Shown here one piece after another: positions 1 through 9,645 of a DNA stretch of 64,000 bases. Within the stretch, counting starts at the first letter, position 1; the number at the start of each line of letters is the position of its first letter. Origin of the DNA: Nematostella vectensis. Taxonomy: Eukaryota; Cnidaria; Anthozoa; Actiniaria; Edwardsiidae. The notes under the pieces were generated by a model, which saw nothing but the letters and a program-made list of their open reading frames with translations, ran no database searches and was not told where the DNA came from. The DNA lies in the NCBI RefSeq assembly GCF_932526225.1, contig NC_064042.1:6627540-6691539 (forward strand). Direction: 5' to 3'. Both the position numbers and the translations under genes were made by a program.

Positions 1-1136
1 GATGTATAAGTCTACTTTAAGTTTCTAAATATGTTTTATTTTTGCCTCTGAATTGTACGATATATAAGCAAATCGAAGAAATTTATTTTCCCGCTTTGAG
101 TTCCGTTACCACCGGCCATCTTTACTTCGGATTTGAAGGTGTTTAACACATTGACCCCTCAACCGGCCTGTACCGGCTTTGGGAAGTACCCACAACCCAA
201 AAAATTCATAAATGCAAAATAAACACAACAAGATAAGGGTACTCATGTATCTGTACTCTGTGAAAGAGAGTTAGTTACTTTTTGTAAAACTGTAATCTGT
301 ATATAACAAGATCTGTTAAGTTAAAAAAATATTCACTGTTCAGTACGTGTCTGTTTTTTCTCTCTGTAGAAATAATCATTAATATCGTTGTATCGCGGTT
401 AAAATAACGCTCGGGAGAAGAGATTAGTATCGTAAAATCGAGAATATCGTGTATCCAATAGCGTAAAATCGAGGTTATTTCTTATACATTTCACTGTATT
501 TCCGCCGGGAGAGAGGTGCGGCATCGTAAAATCGAGGTTAGTCGTAAAATCCAGGTTCCTCTGTACTGTATCATTTGGAGTGAAATATTCATTATCTAAC
601 TACCACTTTTGGACGGAATTTAGAGGTACTGTAATTTCCATTCATCGAATTCGTAGGTTTTGACTAAGCCACGTGCTGTATGAAAGTCAATGTGACCAAT
701 GTATACCTGCTCCAACTATCCTAAAGCCCGTGGACGCAAACTACTGCCATATGTAATTAGCGCCGATGCGAGCACATCTAAAAAATCGCGAGAAAACCGA
801 AAGAAGTGTTAACGGGTAACACGCTACTGATTTGAATTTGTTTTGCAGATATTTTTTGCCTAGTTTGGGAGCTTGCAGCTAGTTTGGCGCCGTCCGGCCC
901 TAAGCTACTTAGCACATTGACAAAGACCGAGAATGCTAGGGCTGCCACACACACAAAAGGGTAGGGAAAAGAAAACCAGCAGCAAATTCGGCGTTGTAAG
1001 TGTGTGTGTGTGGGGGGGATCAATATTCAAGAATCAAGATACTTCAATCGGGTCATGTAGAAGCTATCAGAAGATTTCACCACATTGGATTGATGCAACA
1101 CAGACGAAGAACGAGAATACAATAGAACAATGAGGT
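1..1136. other. left flank of copy A, no supported gene
   Basis: AT-rich single-copy DNA outside the duplicated segment. I see no ORF with family resemblance and no splice-compatible exon chain. Positions about 430-560 hold four copies of a short word, cgtaaaatcgag or a one- or two-base variant. A (GT)n run ending in a G tract lies near 1000-1018. Homology to copy B begins at about 1136-1145. Confidence 0.6.
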
Positions 1137-1196
1137 ATTTCCTTTTGTTTTGGCCTTCTATTTCCATCTCTCTCCCGTACACGCAATGCGTACTAC

Positions 1197-1679
1197 CAGG
1201 GGCTCATAAGTAGGGGCAATCAACTTCCCCACATTCTGGTACTATATAGGTGTCACGGCGTTTCCTAGGATCAGGCTATTTTTAGACGCTCGGGTGAGCC
1301 AATCAGATTCGACCTTAGTGCTGACGTTCTGGCTGAGCTCTACTGCACGCGCAGTCTCAGGCAAAAAGCTATGTTCTCTCTTCGGTACTTTGACTTTTGT
1401 TGCTCTCTTCTTTGGTATTAATCCAACCCTACCTACGACTTTGAATTCTGGCTTGCAATTATTTTGGTAAACAAACAAAACCGACGGATGATGGATAAAA
1501 AAATACTCTTCCTAACTGCAATTTGCGCGTGCAGCCTCACGTCACTCGCGCGCGCGCACCAACGTCAACGTAGCTGCTGGTTGGCCCGTTCGAGCGCGCG
1601 CGTCTAAAAATAGCCTGATCTTGAGAAACGCCGTGACAATAATATATTACAGATGATTGCCCCTACTTATGAGCCCCTA
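1197..1679. mobile_element. 483-bp TIR element (hAT-like MITE) inserted in GPCR copy A
   Basis: The terminal inverted repeats start caggggctcataag on the left and mirror tagggg... on the right over ~25 bp. A second inverted pair of ~39 bp lies just inside (about 1253 and 1638, core gctatttttagacgc). The element is flanked by gtactac at 1190-1196 and 1680-1686. Copy B has the uninterrupted site (single gtactac), which proves the insertion. The interior is GC-rich with alternating cgcg and codes for nothing I can recognise. The nested second TIR may mark an element within an element. A CAGGG-type terminus and a 7-8 bp target duplication fit the hAT superfamily; that class call is inference. Confidence 0.85.
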
Positions 1680-2689
1680 GTACTACTTATCCCGGCAATA
1701 GTTGAAACATCGTCGCCGATTTCTAGCTGTGACGCTTCTGCACCGCCCCTTGACACCCCACTCAGCTCAGGACGAGAGGGAGTGGGTCGAGTGTCTCCAT
1801 GTGATAGTGGCGCCACCTGGCCTCGTCGACATGACCCAAAAAGAACGTGTCTGAACTCAGGCATCCTCCAGGCATACACCAGGATGTTAACACACGAGTT
1901 TGAGTACTGCAACTGCAGTAGCGCGAAGAACACATCGTTATCATAGTACGGATACTCTAAGTAACTCCACATGGTCAAGTAACAATTATAAGGCATCCAC
2001 GTGATTAGTGACGTCAGCGTGACAATGAGAAGCGTCACGGCAAGTTTCTTGTCACGCAATTGTCGACTCTTATGTGAATTACCTCCCTGGACATGACTGA
2101 ATTTCACTTTTAACAATACTCCAGAGTACGCTATTATTATTATAAGCACAGGCAGATACAAAAAGACGAGGTATAAGTACTTGAAAATGATGTATGGAAG
2201 CGTGGAGGTATATTTGGACGGCACGTAGATACTAATCACAAGACTTGAGAGCGCCCATGGAGCCGCGATAATGGTGATGTAGAAGGCGTTGCCCAGTGTT
2301 CGATGATAGAATGGGAAGACAACGGCCACAAAACGCTCCACGGAAACCGCCGCAAGCAAGAAAACAGACGCCAAGCTTGAGAAATAGTCCAGCGTGTAGC
2401 AAGATCTCTTAATAGTATCGTCAATACTCCATCGATATATAAAACCCAAATCGAAAATGACTCGGAGAAAAACGTTGATGCCGACGAGAAGATCGGCAAA
2501 ACATAGGTTAACAAGGAGATAGTAGGGTCGGCGGCGTCGGAGAACATTAGTTTTCATGAAGACGACAAGGCTGATAGAGTTACCGATTATTGTTAACAGC
2601 GCGAGGATGCTCCCTGAGGATATTATTGCCTTGAGATTCCCAAGGTTACTCTGGTCTTCTGTTCCCGTTAAGTTCTGGCTTGTGTTCAT
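1667..2689 (-). CDS. class A (rhodopsin-like) orphan GPCR, copy A
   Basis: Intronless ORF of 340 aa with seven hydrophobic segments (about residues 24-46, 57-79, 97-119, 134-156, 168-190, 219-241, 254-275) and N-terminal NxS/T sites. Class A landmarks are GN in TM1, NLCFADLL in TM2, a cysteine at the start of TM3, ERF in place of DRY, W in TM4, TWMPYN in TM6 and VNILVYAWR in place of NPxxY. I see no cysteine in extracellular loop 2, so the usual TM3-ECL2 disulfide seems absent, as in melanocortin, cannabinoid and related MECA-type receptors. Ligand unknown. It should be a plasma-membrane, G-protein-coupled receptor. About 97% identical to copy B at 21227-22276. Its last three residues (RGS) and stop come from the TIR of the element at 1197-1679, which replaced the ancestral tail. 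Confidence 0.88.
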   Translation of the reverse strand: MNTSQNLTGTEDQSNLGNLKAIISSGSILALLTIIGNSISLVVFMKTNVLRRRRPYYLLVNLCFADLLVGINVFLRVIFDLGFIYRWSIDDTIKRSCYTLDYFSSLASVFLLAAVSVERFVAVVFPFYHRTLGNAFYITIIAAPWALSSLVISIYVPSKYTSTLPYIIFKYLYLVFLYLPVLIIIIAYSGVLLKVKFSHVQGGNSHKSRQLRDKKLAVTLLIVTLTSLITWMPYNCYLTMWSYLEYPYYDNDVFFALLQLQYSNSCVNILVYAWRMPEFRHVLFGSCRRGQVAPLSHGDTRPTPSRPELSGVSRGGAEASQLEIGDDVSTIAGISSTRGS

Positions 2690-4138
2690 TGTAAGAAGAT
2701 CAAAACGTTATTTATTCTAATACGTCAATTTGTTTCGCGATGACACAAGGGTGAACTTTGAATCACAGTGAAATGCGACAAGTGAAGTTGCCTCGACCGA
2801 TCACGGGTTGAACATCTTGCATTCAAATAATTTATTGTTTCTGTAGGAACAAAGCATCTATTTTTTTTCCTGTGCTGATTGTTTACCCATCCGTATTCGT
2901 TTTTTAACTTATAAGTCCAGGTACTCTATGTTTTCCTTGAAAAATCCCACTCAACTGTAATTGTTTTCACGGATACTTTCGGCACACCACACGAGCTTGA
3001 ATTACTCTTAGTTGGTTGTAATTTTTCTAGCGATTTATGGTTTTGGATGACACTCAATTTTCGTTGCTCAGCTGACAATGCTGTTTACCTTTATATCAGT
3101 TGTCTTGGATGTGCCAATAAGAAACTTATCTCACACCGGATGGTAAAGACTGATGCAAATATAAAAAAATAGCGTTATTAGATACTTTTTCGCTTACAGA
3201 AATGATAACATTTGTTAGAAAGCTTTGTATGTTGAGAAATATTCGTGACATTATTTGGGAATTTGCGATACTTTTAGTTGATGTAATGGGTTGTATTGAC
3301 AGAAATTAAATCACAAAGGATGAATGAGAAGAATTAGAGGAAGAACACCAAAGGACTCGAACCATTTTTTGTGTTTCGTTTTTTTTTTTTCAAGACAAAC
3401 ACAAAAGAAGTACAAAAAAACAAGGCAGTCATTGCAAGCCATCAAACTGATGTCATTATTGACAGCTCTATAAAAGATAATATAAAACTAATTAAACCAG
3501 AGGCGGAACATGTCATTAACAAAAAGATCAAGGTTGTGTAATTATTGCTTATTTCTATTTCCTCGTTTCTCTTTGCGGGAGCCCTCGTTTGATCTAGATG
3601 CAGCTGACTTCACGTAACTTACACCATTTGGACAACGTGGGCCGTTTATTGTGTACACGATTTAAATAAGCTTTAGTATGTCCCGTGTATAATTAGCCGT
3701 TACCATCGAGAAGAGAAACAAATTAATCCCGTACTTTCTATTTCAATATACCGGTTGTCAGTTCAATTACGAATGTCAAATGGTAGTTCTAAGACCAATC
3801 ACTGCTTATGCGCATTATTATTTGTAAGAATAGAGACTAGGAGGGAGGGTTTATTAAATACCCTGGGGGATTTCAGCTCAAGAACACGTAAGCCGAGGAG
3901 GGCCATCAGCTTTAAGAGGCAATACGAAATTATTATCATGAAATCTGGAGGCCTTTCACGGCTTTCGCCTCGAAGTAATGTGTTCTACGTTTGCCGATCG
4001 AGTCACAAGTATTGGTATTAGTTATTTTTATTTATACAAGTATCGTTAATCGCGCGCTGATTTGTCAAGGGTCCCCAATTCGTATAGCAGCGGGCTCCAA
4101 AGTCTTTCTAAGAACGTTCTATGGGCAAAATTGAAATA
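2690..4138. other. GPCR A upstream region, conserved between duplicates
   Basis: Upstream (5') side of the minus-strand GPCR. It aligns along its length with 22277-23690, with scattered indels, and is clearly more diverged than the receptor ORF. It holds simple A/T runs, and no ORF looks real. Promoter elements probably lie here, but no specific motif can be called. Confidence 0.55.
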
Positions 4139-4489
4139 AGGCCTCGATCAAACGAAGATGGGAGTCGATGAGAGTTCCGCTCTTTTAAGCTCTTATAGGA
4201 TTACGATTAAATTGTCTTGGTGAGAGTGATCACTTTTTTTTTTCAGAAAATAATTATTTGACTTCAGAATTTATCACTGAACCGGGAATTACACGTTGAA
4301 TTTCATTTTTTGTGAAAAGCTGATCGAAATACTCTCATTAACTAACTCTGATCAGCTCTCATGTCGAATTTGAACATATTTAAAGGGAATGAGAGTCGGT
4401 GAGAGTGCGTGAGAGTGTGAGAGAGTGCATGGTCAAACGGGCATGAGATTTGGAACCCTTAACAACTCCCATCTCCGTTGATAGAGGCA
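4139..4489. mobile_element. MITE with gatcaaacgg/gagagt repeats, copy A
   Basis: The ends form an inverted repeat of ~38 bp (left gcctcgatcaaacgaagatg, right the complement, with mismatches). The interior repeats gagagt and gatcaaac-like words on both sides. The orthologous element in copy B (23692-29574) was later invaded by a LINE and a second MITE, so this element predates the segmental duplication. Non-autonomous; no coding capacity. Confidence 0.75.
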
Positions 4490-4851
4490 TAAACTGTTTA
4501 AGGAAGACGTTTTTTTACTATAAAGTATTTTTTTTGCTCAATAATAAATTTCTTCATTTCTTAATAAATCACTCACAGTAGTCTTGGGCTGCCCGTGCCT
4601 AGCATTGTAAGCATTGATTTAAAACTTCTTTTCTAAAATAAAAAAAAATCTTAAATACAGCCTTTATACAATGTCTATCAAAGGGTCGAAAAACAACCTT
4701 GAAAATGGTATTGAGGGATTTCCATGAAGCTGCGCACTTTTCGGCCCATCACATACGAAATTTTGTTTTATTTGCTTCGCTAATGAATAGGAAAAGCTAC
4801 GTAAATGGAAAGGATAATTGACATATGCCAAATACTGCGTAAGCTTAAACA

Positions 4852-7279
4852 CTGCGGTAATCCTAGTTCCTAATTCCTAAGTTCCTAGTCAGTTCCTTAT
4901 CGGGGCCAGGGGGTACTTTATAAAAAAATGCTGAAATGGTAAAAATAACTCATTTACCCGAGTAAAATCAGCTAGTATCAATAGAAAGGCATTATAAAAA
5001 TGATTTTTAAAAACTATTTTCAGCAATTTGTGTATTTTTTGTGGATTCTAGACTAATGTTTAGTGGGTCAGACGTTGACTAGACTTGTCTGGTTTCTAGT
5101 TTAGACGATTGCAATTTTCTATGTAATACACAAGGAAATAGCTTTAATAACGTTTTTATACCGATTAAGAGTTTATATGTTGCTAACTTCTCAAAAAGCA
5201 TACGTTAACTATTGTGGACCACCCAAGTAGAAGTCACGCTTGGATCTCGCGCCTGTTAGTCATCCTAGCTACGCCAATAACTAACTGCGCTACATCTAAA
5301 CTACGGATAGTAAAATAGAAACTGGACCTGAAGTGACCGGGATATAATTTGAATCATCCGAAATAAGGTGAATTCTTTAAATTTTATCAAAATTAATAGA
5401 GATTTGCATCATTTTTTACCAGTTTCTAATCGGTTTCTACTCATGACCGGAAGTAGAAACTGGTTCTTAATTACACCTTTTGCTGTTCAATAACGGGAAA
5501 GGGACATTCATTTGTGCCAAACGTTGTATCGTTAACGTGCATTGTACGTTCATCAACATCGCACGAAACATCCTTAGCGTGACTCGACTTTCAATAACAA
5601 TGATTGAATATGCGCGAACATTCAAAAGCATCAACGGACAATCAATAACGCAATTGGGCATTCATTCGGGATTGAATGAACATTCTTTTGCATGCAATCG
5701 AAAATTCAATTACACGTTTGGACAATCAGAAGCGTTTATTGACAATCAGTTAAAAATAGCTAATTCATTAGTGCTATTAACATAAACAAAGACAATCAAT
5801 AAGCCTTTTCAGACAATCATGTTCATCAATGTGACATTCATCAATGTGGTTTGACAACCATTTATCCGATTTAAACCAAACAACAAGGAAAAATAAAAGA
5901 GCTACTATTTTCCTCTTTTCTTCAAACAGTGGGCTCCTAAAATTAAGAGAAATATAGAACAATAAATAATTTTTAACAAAAAACAAGACAAACAAACAAC
6001 ACTTTTTGTGGAGGGTTTATAAAAGCAAAAAATATATACTCACTCGTTCGCTATAGAAAAACAAAAAATGTTTGTATGAGAAATGCCGCCAAGAAACCCC
6101 TCGAACACAGGGAAGAGCTAGAAGAGGGGAGAGAGAGCGTACCGCCAAGTATGTGGTCAAAGTGGAAGAAATATCACAGTCATTTTGGCTATTTCGCCCA
6201 CTAACGGTCTTATCTTCGACTCTTCTCTATCATCGGGGGAATGAATGCACAAAGATTCAACGACTTCACAAACATGACTGAATCTTCACCCCAAAGAAAA
6301 CGTCATTTTTATTTATGGCGGTGCACCAGCGCACCATCAAGAGGAGGCTACAACATAGGAACAGTCACGGGAGCGAAATGCGGGCAATGGTTTCGTTTTA
6401 TGCAAACCTGTATACCTCGCTGTGTTAATAGAGATTGATTTCAGGTATAAATGTCACCTTCAAAGATCAAAAACAACACTTAAACTAATGATATTTTTTT
6501 TTCTTATAATGTTTGTTTGAATCGAACAAATGTTTGTCAAACCACATTCATGAATGTCACCTTGATGAACATGATTGTCTGAAAAGGCTTGTTGATTGTC
6601 GTTGTTTATGTTAAAAGCACTAATGAATTTTCTATTTCGTATAACTGATTGTCATTAAACGCTACTGATTGTCCAAACGTGCAATTGAATTTTCATTGGG
6701 CGCAAAAGAATGTTCGTTCCAATCGAATTGAATGTTCAAGTGCGTTATTGTTTCTCCGTTGATGCTAATGAACGGTCACGAATATTCAATTATTGTTATT
6801 GAAAGTCGAGTCACGCTAAATAATGTTTCGTGTGATGTTGATGAACGTACAATACACGCTATCGATGTAACTTTTGGCACAAATAAATGTCCCTTTCCCG
6901 TTAATGAACAGCAAAAGGTGTATAGAAAATACTTTCAAACCCTTCACGCCCACTTTAATGCACAACACATAGTATAATACAACTAAGTAATCAAAAGCAT
7001 AAGTACAAATTTGGATTTTTTTGTACAAATAGGATCGCCTTATGAATGTTTTGCACTAGTAATAACTCAAATAGAAATTTAGCATACATCCGCTTAATAG
7101 CGCAAAAATCGATGTAAAAAAAATAATGTTGAAGAATATTGCAGCCGTACTCTCAAATTCTATACAGAAAATAGATAATTTCGATATTTTTTTGTTTTTG
7201 AAAAATTACCCCCTCCCCCTGCCTTACGATTAGAAACTGACTAGGAACCAAGAAGTTTTAGGAACCAGGATCACATCGT
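4852..7279. mobile_element. 2.4-kb TIR element, family member 1 (ttccta-type ends)
   Basis: The left end (gcggtaatcctagttcc) and the reverse complement of the right end (cgatgtgatcctggttcc) pair as TIRs. Next to each end sits a cluster of the short word gttcctag or close variants. The interior shares colinear stretches with 7327-8192 (gagtaaaatcagctag near 4968, aggatcgcct near 7031, ctcaaatagaaatttag near 7066), so the two belong to one family. This copy is longer because a foldback-like element is nested at 5473-6921. No transposase ORF is visible, so it is non-autonomous. Absent from copy B. Confidence 0.75.
5473..6921. mobile_element. foldback-like element with ~400-bp inverted arms, nested
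   Basis: The left arm (5473 to about 5880) and right arm (about 6530-6921) are inverted copies of ~400 bp with roughly 85% identity by eye. They start acaccttttgctgttca and end with its complement. The arms consist of degenerate ~20-bp units built on gacaatca, gaacattc and gacattca. The middle (about 5880-6530) is unrelated single-copy DNA with short ORFs of no recognisable family. Long inverted arms of short repeats are the hallmark of Foldback (FB/TU-type) transposons. The sister element at 7327-8192 lacks this block, which confirms nesting. Confidence 0.75.
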
Positions 7280-7326
7280 TTACTTGAAGGATCGGAATAT
7301 GTGAGCCAGTAATGGTTGTTTAAGCT

Positions 7327-8192
7327 ACCGCGGTGATCCTAGATACTAACCCTCAGATACTAATCAGTGACTTAACAGATACTAGGTCAGGGAGGGTACT
7401 TCATAAAAAACAATAATAAGAAGAAATAGCTATTTACCGAGTAAAATCAGCTAGAATCGATGGTAAGGCATTATAATTATGGTTTCTTAATTTATTTACA
7501 GCAACTTGTGTAATTTGTTTTGATCCTAGACTTTGTCTGATTAGAATATTTTGTCTTGTTTCTGGTTTAGGCGCTTTTCAAATTTTTATGCGACACACAA
7601 GGAAATAGCTGTAATATACATTTCTAAGACGTTTCTATACCGATTTAGCGCTAAGTTATTGCTAAGTTTTCAAACAACAAAAGTTTGCTTTTGTACTTTT
7701 TGGCGCCGACATTACTACAGTAATTGCGCAATGTTTATGAAGGATTAAATATAAACTGGACTCGAATTGACCGGAATAAAATCAAATGATCCGAAAGAAG
7801 GGGATTTTTTTTTTCTTTTGAGATCTGCATCAGTTGTTGGACCAGTTTCTGATCTGTTAAAAATGTTCCTACCTGGCTGCTATTTATATACAAACAAATC
7901 CAAATTCGTTCCTCCGTATTTTTTTAGTTTTATTATACTATGTGTATGTGTAGGATCGCCTTTTAAATATTTCACGCTAGTGATGACTCAAATAGAAATT
8001 TAGTCTAAATCTAAATTAACATAGCGCAAAAATCGCTGCAAAATATTTTGACGACAAAATAGGCATTTTTTTTGTTTTGTTTTTACCCCCCCCCCCCCCC
8101 CCCTTGCTATTAGTTTCTGTTTGGTATCTGATTAGTTTCGGATTAGTATCTGTTTAGTATCTAAGAAATTTTAGTATCTAAGATCATCGCGG
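7327..8192. mobile_element. 866-bp TIR element, family member 2 (atacta-type ends)
   Basis: TIRs ccgcggtgatcctagatac and the complement of the right end (ccgcgatgatcttagatac). Subterminal clusters of agatactaa lie at both ends. The interior aligns with 4852-7279 apart from the nested foldback. A C-tract of about 18-20 bases lies just inside the right end (about 8086-8104). No coding capacity. Copy A only. Confidence 0.75.
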
Positions 8193-8935
8193 TCAAATTC
8201 TGCCTTTAGTAACAACCTTATTATTGCTATTGATCATCAGTGTAATTCTTTCCCTAATAATTCATTTTGCATCATATTCTTATTTATACTAAAAATTGAG
8301 AACATCGTTAAAAACATATTCAGCATTCAAATGTCCCCAAAATAACAACGGCCCAGCCTCAACTGAAAATTGAATGTACTTATAAAAAGAAAAGATATTC
8401 AGTAAATTTCCGTTCGGTCACTGGTCTCAGCAAATCAGAAGCGTGAACGATGTTTTTTCACTGTGAAGAAAAGTCGTTAGCGGTTCTGATTGGACGAACG
8501 ATATTTTTTCACTGCACTTGAATGGCTTTAATCCAAACGCATCAACGAGTGCATAAAAATCGTACACGCATTGTCCATTATTTAGTAATTTATTTATTTC
8601 ATAAATGTCGGGATTTTAGAGATTAAAATGTGCACTACTTGCGTAATGAGCTACAGTCTCGTGCGTGACATTAGCGAGACAGATTCATTTCAATGTAAGT
8701 TTCTGTCTGTCTTCAACTGAACCGTCGAACAGCACAAACCTCGGAGCCTCTGCAGCCAAGTCTAATAAAATGTTATGTAATAACCTTATTAAAATTTCTC
8801 AGTATGTATATAATAAACTCGTTTTGTATAAAAAAAAAACTTACTCGTTCGCTCCGCTCACTCGTTCGTTTTTTGATACTGCACAACTCGTGAATAAAAG
8901 CCGTACGCGCGCATTTTCCATTGTAGTATTCTCTA
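8193..8935. other. copy-A-specific non-coding segment with short direct repeats
   Basis: Not alignable to copy B, where flanking homology resumes at about 8936 against 30101. It contains repeated phrases: gaacgat(g/a)ttttttcactg near 8442 and 8497, and a partly palindromic cgttcgctccgctcactcg near 8846. Probably another decayed insertion, but no termini can be set. Confidence 0.4.
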
Positions 8936-9073
8936 TATACTAAGCTCGTCCCTATATTAACAGTGACGTTTGGTGTCATTTTAACAAAAAGCAAAAGAAT
9001 ATACCCTTTGAAGCATGTTTTAGAGGAAGGGAAGGGCTTGGATAGAGATAGGGGGCTTATAACTTAGGCCGCC

Positions 9074-9250
9074 AAGTGCAAATTGCGCCAGCACCTGCCA
9101 GCATTGCTGGCGAATTTTCGCTTGACTGACTATAGAAAAAAGGAAATGTCAAAATGGGAAAGTGACTTTCTGACATTTCCTTTGTCTTGTGGTCAGTCAA
9201 GCAAGAATTTGCCAGCCATGCTGGTAGGTGCTGGCGCAGTTTGCACAGGG
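9074..9250. mobile_element. ~175-bp palindromic MITE
   Basis: A near-perfect hairpin: gcgccagcacctgccagc on the left mirrors the right arm, and cttgactgac is also mirrored, with a ~40-bp centre that is itself partly palindromic around cattt. Copy B reads straight through at the same place (about 30225), so this is an insertion. Exact boundaries and target duplication are uncertain (taac or tta-like). Confidence 0.75.
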
Positions 9251-9645
9251 CGTTATTATTATGGCTCTAGAGAAAAGGAGGTGTTAACGAAATGGCGGCT
9301 TTAAAGAGCCTTTACGGATTAACTTTAGCGAGTAACGTCGCCGCAATAAATCAGCTAAATCTTAATATCATAGCTAACATATTCCAATCATTACGAGATC
9401 CTGTCAAGGTGGCGGGGTTGTTCTTAGTTGCTAATCTACCCACAGATTAATCTATTAAAGGAAAATAAATGAAAAATGCAAACCGGAATTCTTGAACTAA
9501 AGACTTGGTTCTTAGCGGGAAACTGGCGTCCTATAGCTGTTCGGATCAAATAAATAAGGAAAAATAATAATAACAGAGCTCATATTCGCTGACCTTAATA
9601 CTGTTAGAGGTTGCGGGGCTGAAATTATCTACAGAGGGGGAAGAA
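9251..9645. promoter_or_regulatory. upstream region of PAN-EGF-D8C copy A
   Basis: Aligns closely with 30235-30661 in copy B up to the start codon of the signal-peptide exon. Conservation between copies and position make it the likely 5'UTR and proximal promoter. I see no clear TATA or initiator. Confidence 0.35.

Noticed and set aside
6072-6438. ORFs in the core of the foldback element
   Set aside because: Under 70 codons each, no known domain. Likely chance, though captured host sequence cannot be excluded.
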